This document shows, one piece after another, positions 42,861 to 55,640 of a stretch of DNA of 64,000 bases. Source of the DNA: Neodontobutis hainanensis (Eukaryota; Chordata; Actinopteri; Gobiiformes; Odontobutidae); NCBI GenBank assembly GCA_024349245.1, contig JALDNG010000080.1:62001-126000 (forward strand). The letters run 5' to 3'. Every line of letters begins with the position of its first letter. The first letter of the stretch is position 1. The notes beneath the pieces are model-generated. The model was not told the origin of the DNA and did not search any database. It saw only the letters and a program-made list of their open reading frames with translations. The position numbers and the translations under genes were made by a program.

Positions 42861-44849
42861 CAGGTGGTTATCAACTGTCAAGTTTAAAAAGTTTATTCAG
42901 CTCCTGGCCTGGAAAAGGCTGGCTTCAGACAAAATATGCTGGGACAACTCACCCAGTTACTATTTCTTTTATTAATTGTTTTTCTTTTGTTGTTAGTTAA
43001 GTTTCAGTTCATCTCTCATTGTAGGCATGAGCAGTTAAGATTTCAGTTTGAGTTGACCAAGAAGGCCAGAGACAAAGTATACAGTATATGGTATACACAA
43101 AAACATCATAATAAATTTAAAAATATTAAGCAAACTCAATGAACTAGTACTTTTAAATCAAAATCAATTATTCATTTTAAATAAAATTTTACTTTAACTT
43201 TAATTGTGCAACCAATGAATTTTAACAGATTTTACATTCACTTATACATCACTTTTAACTTATCAATTAAAGTTGACTTGTTTTATAAAATTAAATTATG
43301 TTTTAAAATATAAATTCTGATTTTTAAACTAAATTATTCAAAATCTAATTTTAAACTAATTTTCTTACCTTCAATACTGAATGCAATCAACAAACTTAAA
43401 TTCCCTCAAAAAGTAGCAAATCATTTCTAAATCATCAAATCATTTTAACTATTAGTATTTATTGCATTTTATTTTAAATAAATGATTAATAAATTACTAA
43501 CAAAGAACTTCAGATAAGCATTTAATTTTTAGCCACATTTTAGCCTCTCAGTAGTGTCTTTTGTCGAAGCTTAGAGCTGAATCTTTGTTTGAAGTGAGCA
43601 GAGAGAGCCACAGGTAAAACAGATTTATGGAGTGAGTTGCAGTAATTTAGAAACAGCCAAAAGGAGTGTTTGATTATCTCAGGGTGCAGCCCAAATGGGT
43701 GGGCAGCAGGAGAATGTCAAGAAAGTTCAACACTACTTTTAAAGTTGATTTGATTCATTTTTTGTTTTTTATTGTTACCTGTAAATCTAATTAAAAAACA
43801 CAGGCCCCACTCATTTATGAAATGTTAACCCCTCACTTTGTCAGTATTTAGTAATCTACACACACATTCATCTGATCATTACAAAATACCATTGTTATTC
43901 CATATTCAGTATTCCAAATTCCTTGATAAAAGTAGTAGCCTTAATGCTACTTTGTACAAAATGGTATTATTAACAAGTGGAATTCAGCTGGTTAGCTCCA
44001 TGCCAATTTCATTAATATTACATAAATATATACAGTAGATTTGTATTTGTTCACCTTACATTACCTACATCCATACATTTGCATGGACTGCATCTTTGAG
44101 GTCTCGTCATACAAATGCCCCTAAATAAAACTACTCTCACCTGAATCCATGGCCTTGTTTGGACTTTGTATTGTGATTCATAGCTTCATCCTCCTCATCA
44201 GAACTATCCTCACTCACTGCCTCAAACTATAGCTAAAAATGTCTTCCTCAAAATCATCACTGTTTGAAAATTTTCCAGGGATCTTCTCTATCACTCTTGA
44301 TCTTTTTCTTATTACTGTGATTGCTTTTATTATATTTTCATATAATAACCGGCTTGAAAATCCATAGACTTAAGTAAAATACTGTTATGGACATACCTGT
44401 GGATGATAATTTCAGATTCTGCAATAATAATAAACATGCCTTCCAGTTTGAAGAAAAAAATGTAAAATTATGCAGTACATTGACCAAATTTTTTACCCCT
44501 AATATGTCAACTCAACTCGGGGGATACATACATATCAAAAGCTGCTTAATAACACCATAAACACACTTTCAATATGTTAATTTCTATTTTTGTTTTATTG
44601 AAAATAAGTGTGCATAAGAGATGATTGCTTACCCCCTTGGAAGAAGCTGATGCACCACTGGCGACCATGATCATTTCTGCTCAGGCTGACTAAATGATGA
44701 CAGATAAGCTAAACCAGTTCTTGTGATCTAGATGCTACCAGATAAGACTTTTGATAAATGCCTTGATTAGTTAGAAACCTTTCAGCACACCCTCTACAAG
44801 AAGAGTTTATATCTCCTGTTGCACAATGCCAGTTTTTTATTATTATCCC
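42861..44849. other. Unassigned AT-rich interval
   Basis: About 2 kb of very AT-rich sequence (especially 43080-43540) without recognisable genes. 44170-44230 reads, on the minus strand, as an Asp/Glu-rich stretch like the start of some transposases. That is too weak to call. Confidence 0.4.
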
Positions 44850-45045
44850 TGTGGGGAAATCCACTACTGGCAGCCACCACCAGGGGGCAACAAGCATGTT
44901 TTGATGTTGGTGGGGGAAACCAGAATACCAGCAGAAAATCTACCCGATTACTGGGAGAACAAGCAAACTACTCTCAGAAAGGTCCCAGGAGTCAAACTCT
45001 GGACCTCCTTGCTGAGAGGCGACAGTGCTAACCACCATTTATGGG
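44850..45045 (+). repeat. Dispersed teleost repeat, diverged copy (family of 4731-5135)
   Basis: 'gcatgttttgatgttggtgg', 'gaaaccagaataccagcag', 'actctggacctccttgctg' and 'gacagtgctaaccacc' follow the family order. Confidence 0.65.
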
Positions 45046-45654
45046 CAGTGTATATTATATAGTTAGATTTTGTTTTTACTTTTATCTTTACTTTATTTTA
45101 CTTCAACAAGTACATGTTTCTGCAGCTCCAGAGGTGAGAACTGAGCTGAATAAAATAACTGGTCTGAGACTGTAGTGCTCTTAGACGTCCATCTGTGTGT
45201 ATCTGTGTGTGTGTACATGTGTTTGTTAGGGCACGTGTACACACATGTTGGTGGGCCAGACTCTGGGAATAGAAGGTATGTGAGCACAGAGCGATAATGA
45301 GAACCAAGGGGAGGTGATGCTGGCGTGGGGAGATGAAGATAGAGCACCGAAATAGACATGCAAAGAGCAAGGTGTTGAGTCAGAAAGGAAAGAACGAGAC
45401 GGAAGCAATGAAGAACAGGAGGGGGTGTGTGTTTGTGTGTGTGTGTGAAATGAAACCAGGAGAAGTGAACATGTTGGAGCAGAATTAGACTGAGACTACG
45501 TACACATTGCCCTCAAAAGTAGCAGATGAATTATTATTTGACAGATCTAGGGTTGGGCAATATGGGCTTAATACAATATCACAATATTTTCTGGTATTTA
45601 TTGCAACAATATCAGAATATCATTGACAATATCAATTTAGTGCCATTCATCACC
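45046..45654. other. Mostly unassigned; (GT)-rich patch and AT-rich patch
   Basis: 45425-45448 is GT-rich. 45550-45640 has repeated 'caatat/atattg' words like the palindromic ends of some fish DNA elements. No gene. Confidence 0.4.
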
Positions 45655-45880
45655 ACTGAAGAAAAGGTTAGAGCAAAGACATCTGGCCTTAGTTTTATAA
45701 GGTGAAGACTTTTCTTCTCTTATCCTAAGAGACTTTATCAATTTTGAGATCAACTGGTAAGAGAGCTGAGCTTATATCTCTAGAGGGAGGAGTTTAACCT
45801 GAAACTAAACCCGATGGACCAGGCTGTTCTGGTCTCATAGTCATTAACTATGAAAGGACAGTGTGACTCCTGATGTAGAG
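45655..45880 (+). mobile_element. Penelope-like terminal repeat, facing an inverted coding remnant
   Basis: 'gaagaaaaggttagagcaaa', 'gagactttatcaattttgag', 'gtaagagagctgagcttat', 'gggaggagtttaacctgaaact' and 'gaaaggacagtgtgactcctg' match 11970 and 33721. It abuts the 3' end of a Penelope coding remnant that reads on the opposite strand. Confidence 0.75.
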
Positions 45881-46166
45881 TGAAACTGTTTAAGAACATT
45901 ATAAATACTAGGCAACATGAATCTGAGGCCACCTCCTCTGTTCAAAGAGGGCTTTATCATTTGAACAAAAATGGCTTCCTTCACAACTCTCTCAAACCAT
46001 CTGACCTCTCTGGCCAAAATGTGTCCATTGCTGTCCTCAAAAGAGGTGGAGGTGAACTGCAGACTCAGGTCCTCCAGGATTGGCTCTTCTGTGGTGATAC
46101 ATCCTCTTGTGAAGCTGTTGTTGCGTTTGTCCGACATAACAGGCACTTCACAGCAATGTGAGACCT
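45881..46166 (-). pseudogene. Penelope-like element, GIY-YIG endonuclease C-terminus
   Basis: On the minus strand, from 46165, the frame gives SACYVGQTQQQLHKRMYHHRR and ESAVHLH. After a frameshift it gives FEDSNGHILAREVRWFERVVKEAIF and PSLNRGGGLR, ending near 45885 (YNVLKQF). These are the second half of the GIY-YIG domain and the C-terminal tail of Penelope-like proteins. The RT and the first half of the nuclease are missing beyond 46166. The same segment in the copy at 34008 breaks off earlier, so the two remnants overlap only in the QLHKRMY...ESAVHLH part. Confidence 0.85.
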
Positions 46167-46451
46167 TAACCTCCAATCATCAAAAGTGAAAAAAAAGGTG
46201 AGGGAGAAAAGGTGTAAAGAGACAATTTTCTTTGAAAACAGGTAAACTGAGCTCCTGTCCAAAACTGAGCTAGCCCAGTTTAAATTGTTAGCTAATATCA
46301 ACAGCAAAGGGAAAAGGGGAGACATAGATTCTCTAATCTAGTCATAGTTTGAACGCAGTATATTACACAATATGATTCTGACTACAAAAGTAAATATCAA
46401 AAATGAACTAAATTCAGTCGCAGTTCTGTAGAGGCACTGTTCTGTTTCTTA

Positions 46452-46655
46452 AGGCACAGTGGCTCAGTGGTAGAGCGGTTGTCCCTCAACCATGGTGGTT
46501 CAATCCCCCTTTTTCCCACAGTTTATACTGTTGTTGTGTCCTTTGGCAAGACACTTAACCCACCTTGCCTCCAGTGGTGTTCCAGCTGTAACACTGGTGA
46601 AGCTTAATGCAGCATTAGTCAAACATAGTTGATGTTGAAGTATGATGTGATGTGA
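46452..46655 (+). mobile_element. tRNA-derived SINE, sense, tail degraded
   Basis: 'aaggcacagtggctcagtgg', 'tagagcggttgtccctcaac', 'ggtggttcaatccccc', 'gttgtgtcctttggcaagac', 'cccaccttgcctccagtgg' and 'gtaacactggtgaagc'. The terminal tail is lost. Confidence 0.82.
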
Positions 46656-47934
46656 TGGACATACACAAAATAAGAATTAATCAACTGTGTACCTGACAAA
46701 CAGATGTTTTGCATTGAACATAATTTAGTCTGTTTTAGACAACAGTACTTAGTCCATTGAAAAATTCCAGAGGATTTTCTTTCGGAACTGAAATGCACAA
46801 AAATGTACAGATCACTTGAGTATAAGTTGATGCTTTTGTCAAGGAGTTAAGACACACATTAGCCACCATGTTATACAGGACATATGCACATTGTGTAAAG
46901 CAGTTGTTCACAGAATAAAGTTAGCAGCAGGTATAAGGCTGTAGATCATCTCCATAAATCACAGCCCCTCATCTACACATCTTCACTGTAGTGGACTATG
47001 TAACATGCTACAATCAAACATTTACAGTGCTCCATTTCTCTGTTTTCTTCTCAAACTGGGCTAAACAGAAATAACAACATCCTCTTCAAGACTCTGTTAA
47101 ATCAAAACACTTGACTGTGCCATTGTAAATTCACATTTTTATTTCCACTTTTGTAACGCTGGAGAAAATAACAGCGCAAACATCTCAGCACTTTAGTGTT
47201 GGCATCACCAACAACGGCAATAGCCAACAACAATGACAATTACTGACTGTTACTGTAATGAACTGATGTTAATGAACGGAAGAAATATTGAAATATAGGT
47301 GTAGTCGGGGTGAGGTAGTGACGTCATACATACGCTACACAAGCTTCTTAAGTGTGCAACACCGGAGAGGCTGGAGGTACAGCTGTATACTGCTGCAGTT
47401 TCCTATAGTGCCTCGCTCTTTCATGTCACAAGATCTGCTCCTGTTTAATGCAGTGGAGACAGAGGAGAGAGTGGTTTTAATTCACAAAGTAAGAGCCTTA
47501 ATTGGCATTTACCAAAAGAACAGAACAAGCTTGGTTTTGTAAAAAAAAAAAAAAAAAAAAAAAAGGAACTGTGTCACAAACATGCTCAATTTGTAAAGCA
47601 CGTGTGTCAAACACGCTAAGAATTGTTCTACATAATCTGTGTTGGGACGGGGCTTGATCCCCCGCGCCTGGATGTGAGTGCTTATAAATGAGGTTATAAA
47701 TGCACGTGACGCGGCAATGTCATCACGTTTTTTTGTCTTCAAGGACCGCATTGTGTTCTGTGTGCTCAAGCAAACCTCAAATTATATCCAAATTAAAAAG
47801 AGAGGAAAGGAAAAGAGAAAGAAAAGTTGTGCCTATGCCAAGCCACTTACTCAATATACGTATTACTTAATCAATATATTATACTATAATATAATATATC
47901 AAAAAAGTTTTGTGTGTCTCTCCCTGTAAGAGGC
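46656..47934. other. Unassigned interval with a poly-A tract
   Basis: No gene is recognised. Poly-A of 24 bases lies at 47541-47564. 47640-47670 has 'gggcttgatcccccgcgcc', a B-box-like word without a tRNA around it. Confidence 0.4.
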
Positions 47935-49085
47935 TCACTTCTGAGGATGATCCTCATGAGTTCTGTTTTGAGTGGTTGGGGCAAGAACATGCAACTATCA
48001 GCTGGTCCTCTCCTGCCATGGTTGCTATGAAGAGACATCTAAGGTTAAAACTCACGCGCATCAGGAAGAGGGTCTTCCCTCCTTGATGCTCCAGTCTTGT
48101 CCGGCCTATTTGGAAAAGCAGATGAAGTTGTTGTCACTGGGTTTTGGGAGGCAAAATGTTATGAGAGAGCATTTGTGAGGTTCCTTACCACCGTGGTCAA
48201 GCGTCAGGACTGTTGGCCACCCAGTCCCAAGAAAACCAGGTTCTGTTTCTTTCAGCCAAGACTTTTTTTCACAGTTTTTCTCCACCGCCACTGGCAGGGA
48301 GCACTGGTCTCCAGCCAAATACCACCTATTCGGCTGTTTCCTGCCATATTCCAAAACACCTGATGTGGCTGGCAGCGTGGAAGCTACTGCCAAATATCTC
48401 CCCATGGGTAGAAAGGACTGTAGGGAAGGCTGCAGGATTCAGTTTGCATTCATCCTCCTTGTCTTGACAGCGGGGTCTCCAATTCTGTGAAACCCAGAGT
48501 GAGCGCATTTGTCGACACAGGGACTATTACTCTGCCTAACTATGTGATTCAGACCCCAGTTCCTCAGCTTACTCTAGGTCCATGTTGTTGTTGCAGGATG
48601 CTAACGACAGACGCATCCCTTCTTGGCTGGGGCGCAGTCTTGGATGGCTGTCTAATCCCAGGGGATATGGAAAGGGCCATCGTCTTGCATGGCACATCAA
48701 TTGCCTCGAAATGATGGCAGTATTTATGGCCCTGAAGGATTCTGTCTGTATTGTCCACCTGTGAAGCAAAGAGGTCCACCCCAGTTTCGGACACGGCAGC
48801 TGAGGGGCTGCCATATAGGTATAAAAATTGCCAGGGAGGATTCCGTTTGTGCCAACCTGTACAGGCTAGCAGATTCTGTTTTGGACTCAGGACAAGTTCC
48901 TGACCCTTCAGGATGATTTACATTCCATAGCAGATGAATGTAGGAGCAGTTCTACTTTCCAGACAGGCTGTGACACACGGGGAATGGGAACTCCACCCCA
49001 ACAAGGGAAAGATTTTATGAAGCAGAGGTGATCCTATTTGCTTCACATGAGACAGCACAATGTCAAAATGCCAACTCTTGAGACT
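47935..49085 (+). pseudogene. DIRS-type retroelement relic (gag-like, RT start, RNase H)
   Basis: Plus-strand pieces in family order. Near 47950-47995 DPHEFCFEWLGQEHA resembles the C..CLG.EHA motif of DIRS Gag. 48360-48410 has LAAWKLLPNISPWVERTV, like the start of the DIRS RT. The RT core with its catalytic box is absent: the sequence jumps to LTTDASLLGWGAVLDG (48597-48650) and, in another frame, WHINCLEMMAVFMALK (48690-48740), the RNase H with its first Asp. Then TAAEGLPYRYKNCQGGFR (48800) and RQAVTHGEWELHP (48965) follow, as in DIRS elements. At least three frameshifts and an internal deletion. No tyrosine recombinase is seen. Confidence 0.82.
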
Positions 49086-50087
49086 GAGCTAGAATCAACC
49101 AGGTGTCTATGTAAAAAATGTGAATGCCCTGGAATTGCAGAGGAGCCAGAGCACATCTATGCAATTCATGCACGTATGAAAGGATAAAGGCTAGCCAAAC
49201 GGAGAAACTTGATACTGGTTAACTTCGCCCCCGAATGCGCAACTCATGAATTTCCTGTGTGTTTCATGTACTTTTTCTAGAAATATACTTCCTTGAGATT
49301 GATTGTCATAAACCAATTGTATAACTGGATCTGAGACACAATCATCTTGATTGTTTGCATTTTCAATTTGTACCTTCTGAGGTAACGATCAAGCCGCAGA
49401 GATCTAAAATCAGAAATAAGAAAGTACTGGATGTAATAGCCTGACTGTCTTTATGTCGGGAGAACAATTTCTACGGCCCCCTTGTCCATCAGAGTTTTCA
49501 ATTGTTGTGTCAGCAAATGCGCACATTCTGGTTTCACAGGAGCGGAGACCATGGTGTAGAAAAGTCACTGGGCACCCGACAGAAACCTGCTGTTTAATTT
49601 GCAGGTGATCAAGCTACATCAACTATCGAGGTTATTTAAACCAATTCTTGGGAACGGATTGGATGACAGTATGAAGGGTGGAGCAAATTTGCAATAATTA
49701 AAAAAAAGATATAAAATTAATTTTTTTAACAAATATACCAATACCAAAATGTTAAAATGAATTGAAAAAGTAACTAATAATAATTTAAAATTATTTCAAT
49801 AAATTTATTTAATAATTTGATACAAAAAAACAATGATAATTATTTTAATAAAAAATTTAAAAAAGGAATATCTGTTTTTCTATTATTATTTAATTGTTGT
49901 GATTGTTTTGTGTTTCTTTGACCTTGTTTGTTTTGTTATTGATATGATCTGTTGATTTGTTTTTAATGGCAAAAGGGGTAGCCAAAATAAGTCTTTGTTT
50001 TTGGCCTACACCCTTTCAATCTTATAACTTTTTGTTTAAAAAAAAAAAGAAGAATATTGCATTGCTTTTTCTTTCGACTGAAAAAAT

Positions 50088-50091
<4 letters not shown>
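49086..50091. other. Unassigned AT-rich interval
   Basis: No recognised gene. 49690-49880 is extremely AT-rich. Confidence 0.4.

Positions 50092-50167
<76 letters not shown>
50092..50167. repeat. (AT)n microsatellite
   Basis: About 76 bases of uninterrupted AT/TA. Confidence 0.96.
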
Positions 50168-50170
<3 letters not shown>

Positions 50171-50427
50171 AAATACATTTTACTTTTAACTCACCATTGA
50201 GGGTAAAGGTAAAATTGATGCCATTTGATTTATGGTTTAGATGAATGCATTATGGCTGTCTCAAGTCTACACAAGTTACGTTCTCATGCATCCTTGATAA
50301 AATGGGCAAGAACACATCAGAGCATTCCGAGCAAACTTGTAGAAAAGAGTTCTTTAAATTGAAACTGTACTTGGGCAGCCACAGATAATGTTTAACAAGT
50401 ACACAAGTACATATGCATTTGCATATT

Positions 50428-50530
50428 GAGAAACGGCCCTGGTCTAGAGTTTTTCCTATGATCTCGCGACCCCTCGAAATAATCTGGCAACCCCCGTGGG
50501 GGTCGAGACCCCAAGGTTGACTGGATTATG
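50428..50530. mobile_element. hAT-type element end (fragment)
   Basis: 'gatctcgcgacccctcgaaa', 'atctggcaacccccgtggg' and 'ggtcgagaccccaaggttg' form the 'gcgacccc...gggggtc' signature found near the ends of hAT elements of the Charlie type. No transposase adjoins. Confidence 0.5.
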
Positions 50531-53500
50531 GAACAAAGTTATGTGTGTGTACATCATACTGCTCTCTCCCTATTTTAAGATGGCTCCTACACAAACGTTT
50601 CTTGATATTTTATTATTTTCAGGATCTAGCAAAGGCAAGTGAAAGTAGTAAACATAAACACATGCTTAGAAATGTTCAGTTAAGTATGATTAAAAGAAAG
50701 TGTTACTAATGTTAACCAGCTGCTCACTTATTTAGATGACTTTTTTATTTTTTTATTTTATTTTATATAGCGCTTTTTACTGTAGTAGTCACTCCAAGTA
50801 CTTTTTGGGGAAGGATTAGTGGAAGCATGTCTGACTGACTGAAGGCCCTCAGGCTTAACCTCCCTTTGAGTGACAGCTGTCAACCAGCAGCACAAAGTAG
50901 ATTGGGTTTAAAACTGTAACATATATGACACATTCACGCACAGAAGTGATAATACCTGAGTTATTTACAGATATATACCTGGATGGTGTAAACCGCAGCC
51001 TCGTCGGTGAGACATGTCAGTGTCATGTGCAACAGAAACTTTAGGAACGTTTTTAGTGAAGTTAATGATGACACTGCAATTTCAACATTGTGGCACAATG
51101 TTTTTGTTCACAGCGCAAGATCTGAGAGTTGCTAACACTGCTAGCCTGGCAAGCTGTATCAGCGAGGAGTCTGAAAATGCTTAATGTCAGCGTGTTTTCC
51201 TCAAGGCGGGACAAAGCAACTAAGGGCCAATCAACTGGAATTGCAACGGACATGACGTTAGCTAGGCGACGATCTAAAAAGAAGTAAACAAACAAACATC
51301 TTTAAAAATGAACGCTCTTAGTGCTGTCTGCTGTTGAGATTCAAAACACTTAATGTTGTTTTGATTATTTAAAACTGATTGAAGAGCAGAGGCAAACAAA
51401 CTCTCCACGCCCACTCTGCAGTCCCACGCGACTGTTCTGAACAAGGGACTAAATGCCTAAATTTGACGCAAGGCAACACTCCAGCGGCATTCAAATGTGA
51501 TTGGTTGGTATGAAACATATCTGAGGAACTGACGTCAGGCTGCGCAGGTTATGATACCGCAGCAGCCCAACTAGTTTGCTCAGTCCCCAAGGCTCTGTTC
51601 TGACTACACACTTACATATATAATCATTCAGGTGAGTCATTTTGATCCGTCTGTCACACTGGTACATTCTAAGACGTGATTTTAATCCTCTTCACTTGGC
51701 CCCGCAGAGCCGTTTAAAACACTCACAAACACTCTGTGTGGCTCTAGACTCCTTGAAAAGGAAAGGGCCTGCAGAACGTAAGCAGCTCTTAAAACAGATT
51801 AGACGAAGGGCGGAAAGACCCACTGCAGATGATGAGATACACTCAATTAAACAGGATAGTGTTGGAGTGTGCCCTGGGGAGCCCTGCTGAAGCAGTACGA
51901 GGAATCTGTTACATCTCCAGTGGATGTGTGTAATATAAGCATCCCACAGTTGACAGATGCACGAGGAGGATGTTTGGCATTCTGTGCATTAGGTCTGTCA
52001 GAGCGCGCAGAGAAGATATGGGCACCAGAGATGACGGCGCCATCATATGTTGATGACACGTCCTGATGGCTGAGATAAATGCTCCAACACGTCTGTGTCA
52101 AAGTGAAAGGTGATAATGTGTAATTTGTGCCAAGGGCCCCTCAGGGATGGATGTTGTGATATTCATAGTAAATGAGAAATGGATGGACAAGCGGAGGAGG
52201 ATGGGAGAACAAACACAGATTATTAAACAAATACACACTTCTGAAGCTAATTACACTCAGTTGTAATCTACAGACATCTGCAGCCTGCAGTGGATCCTCA
52301 CATTCCCATGGACGATCTGTATCCTGTTGGTTTCCAAGTACAAGTAATAGTTTGTAGCATTTGTATAAAGTCATGTGGTTATGTGATACTTATTTGAATT
52401 TTATGATTGGTTATACAGAAACACATGTCATAGCTCAAAAGCAGAGTCATGTTCTTTATATTTCAACAGAAATGCTGTCAGATCTGGCTTCATTACTTTG
52501 TGTAACCTGAGGTCACTTACATTTCTAGTGAAAACCATTAAAATATCAAGGACACAGATAAGTATGTAAAAAAAAAAAATAGCAGAAACATGATATTAAA
52601 ATATTTGCACTTAAAAATGAATTAAAGTAAATAAATATAAAAAAACAAAGGGCTGCAGTGGACAATTAATTTGATTTATTAATGCTGAGCATTAAAAGCA
52701 GTCAGTGAATGTAAAATGGCCAGTGGTTAAAAATACAATTTGTTAAAAAGAATAACTGTCTGCCCCAGGAAAAACATAAAAGATGACTATCTAAAAAAAA
52801 AAAAAAAACACAGGAAAAATGTTAGAAATGAATCAAACCATGATAACTTGAGGGGGAGTTGGCTCCACCCCCTGCACCACACCAAGTGCTCCCAAACACA
52901 CACAGCAATTCACGCATTCACTTCAAACCTCAAGAGAGAGAAAAAAAACATGGGCTAGTCCTCAAGCACAGAGTGGGTGGGACAACCTAATACTACTTTA
53001 AAAAACACAAGGACAGCTAATGTACAGCAATAAAACCAGTTAGTGTGTCATTCATGTACAGTACAAAAGCTATGTGTGGGTGTTGGGACCTAAAAACTAA
53101 ACCAAAGCATAACAAAACACTAAACAGACAAAAACTGAACCAAGCAGAAATTAACAAAATTATACAAAACTACAGAAAAACAAAACAGTAGAGGTGCATC
53201 TTCCTAAAGATTCAATCCACTACTACTGGACTCTGTACTATGTGTCTGACACATGTGCAGTGCCAGATTGTCTTCAGGTTCTGGTGTAACAATATCTATA
53301 ATGCAACAATGGCCTGACCTGGGATAATATTGTGATATTCCGATTGTAGAGCATGTAATTAGGACCTACACAACTGTTTATTGCTATTTTAAACATTATA
53401 TAAAAGCTAGTCTTTAGCATCTTTGGCTCCAGATATGGTTCACTGTTGACAGCTCCTCTGTCACACTGATGTTCCTGACTGTTATGAGTATTACTCAGTA

Positions 53501-55341
53501 GAGCCAATGACAATAAGAAAGACTATAACACAGGTGAGCACACAAGGCTGGAAGACGAGTGCATTAAAAGATGCAGTGCACACACAAGATGAATTATTAA
53601 TGCAGGAGCTTTATTGCCTTTCTGCTCTGTGCTTCACTCCTGTTGTGGGGGTGCATGTGGAGAAAAGCAGATGGCATATTTTGAGGTGGCAGTGATGTGT
53701 GAAGAAGGATGGGTGAGTCTCTCAGTCTAAATGTTTTGTGTCTTTACTAAATATAGCACTCTTTGCACACAACTCCTTTCTGTAAACTGTTTTTATCAAT
53801 TTGTCTCATGTTTGCTCGTCAGTATGCATGTTCTCACTGAAAGAACTTATACACTATCGTTAGTAGGCTACACGTGGCTGAGACAAAGACCCATCCAGAG
53901 CCACTGGTGAGTGCAGCGTAGTGGTGAGGGTGTCATTAGTTTGTCTGGGACGCTCCTCTACTGTTAGCTAATGGATCCTCAGCCATCTGCTGTGAAAGGC
54001 TTCACCAGTTCCTCATTTCCACCTTGATCAGAGCGGCCCGCTGCACACGTCCAGGCTCTGGAAGTGGCCCATACGTTTCACTGTTTGTTTCCGACTCACT
54101 TCCAGTCAACTACCTGTGTCCAACCGCAGCTGTCTAATGGTTTAATGTCCCAGACCTCTCTGCCTTTAATACTTCTTTAATAGCTGTAAATTCTAAACTC
54201 CAAAACACTGGTCTCAAAGGAAAAAACAAACAAGAGGCAAATACTGCATGTTTGATCTGTGGTTTTGTTGCATTTACCTATTTAAGGTCAGCTCCAAACT
54301 GCAGTTTGATGTAATGTATTACTATTTTGTGGTGCGGAATTGTCCCAGTTTTACTATTTTAAATAAAAAAAAATAAAAGCAGAAAATATCTCTACTGCTG
54401 TCGGGGGTGAGGCGCCCTGGGACAGGAGAAAATTTTAGGTAATGTTTTTATTTTTTAGCTTTTACTGAGCACAACAACAACAGAAGTAGCACATAGGCCT
54501 AATTTTGGAAGCTCTTATAAAGATGGCGAAACAATTTGAACCATGTTTGGTTGTTTGGCGCTTTTGTGTAAAATTCCATGACATTGAGTGTGTTTGTGTG
54601 TGTATGTATTACTAGATTTGAGTTACTGGGTTAATATAGATCATTATTCCATTATTTTTATATAATTTCTACTCTGATTTGGCCCACACTGGAGCCAGCC
54701 CTGACCTTTAGAGAGAGGTGGGTTGCTCTGATAGTCTTTAAACCAATGTCTCACAACTGAAAGACTAGACAGATGAATGTTGTGCAGAAAACCTTGACCT
54801 TCAGCGCTGAGTCATACCACTGGACCAGGACCCTCCAGCTGATATTTCCTACTGATAGCTTCTTCATCTTTCTCTGTTCTTAACCTTGACATACATTTGT
54901 CTCAAGGTACTGGAGTTTTTAAATTCACCAGTGAAATGAAGTAGTAAAGTATATGTCATAGAGAGCACACACATGAGCAGTGTTCCTCTTTAGTGCTGTT
55001 TGAATAATAATGATGTTTAAAGACAGGAGCTGTGCCTGAGGCCATCAGTTGCCTCTCGGTGAAGATCTTGTGTGACCTTTCTGAATGTGTCTGCTTCAGT
55101 GGGAGCTGGCCTCCTTCTTTAACTCTCAGAATTGAAATAGTCAGAGGCCTTTCACTGGTGGGACACCACAGAGGCCTCACTGTAATAGATTTTAATAGAC
55201 TGCTCTCAGGGCCACAGAGAAAGCTGGAAACATATTAGGAAAATTTTCACTACTCTACTCACTAAATCTTACTTCTTTACTGCTTCAAATCCAGACTTGT
55301 TAGAGTTTGGAAACTTTTCTCTTGTTTTGTCTTTTCATTGA
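50531..55341. other. Mostly unassigned (4.8 kb)
   Basis: No known gene. 50750-50790 has 'tttatatagcgctttttac', like a common fish repeat end. 51642-51890 has an open frame with a basic stretch (LDSLKRKGPAERKQLLKQIRRRAE) preceded by a pyrimidine-rich 'ccccgcag' at 51702-51709. This could be an exon, but no partner exon or family is recognised. Poly-A tracts lie at 52569-52581 and 52792-52807. 54780-55240 shows nothing recognisable. Confidence 0.35.
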
Positions 55342-55640
55342 TTAGCATTCCTGCCTCACAGCAAGAAGATTGTGAGTTCAAAACCCTAAACATCCTCAGC
55401 CGACTCCGGTCTTTCTGTGAGGAGTCTGCATGTCCTCCACATGTAACTGTGGGTTCTCTCCGGGTACTCCAGCTTCCTCCCACCGTCCAAACACAATGTA
55501 CAGGTTAATTGACAACTCTAAATTGTCCCTAGTGAATGAATGTGAGAGTGAATAGCTGATGGGATAGGCTCCAGTCACCCGCGACCCCTAACGGGACTAA
55601 GCAGTGGAAAATAAATGAATGAATGAATGAATAAGTGAAT
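55342..55640 (-). repeat. Dispersed teleost repeat, reverse orientation (family of 4731-5135)
   Basis: Reverse order of the family words: 'gcctcacagcaagaag', 'gggttctctccgggtactcc', 'agcttcctcccacc', 'gtacaggttaattgacaact', 'ggctccagtcacccgcgacc', ending in 'aatgaatgaatgaatgaat'. Confidence 0.82.

Noticed and set aside
44160..44240. Asp/Glu-rich minus-strand stretch as a possible piggyBac transposase start
   Set aside because: No downstream transposase blocks are found on that strand, and low-complexity acidic sequence is not specific.
49957..50244. Open frames of alternating Ile-Tyr
   Set aside because: They are translations of the (AT)n microsatellite.
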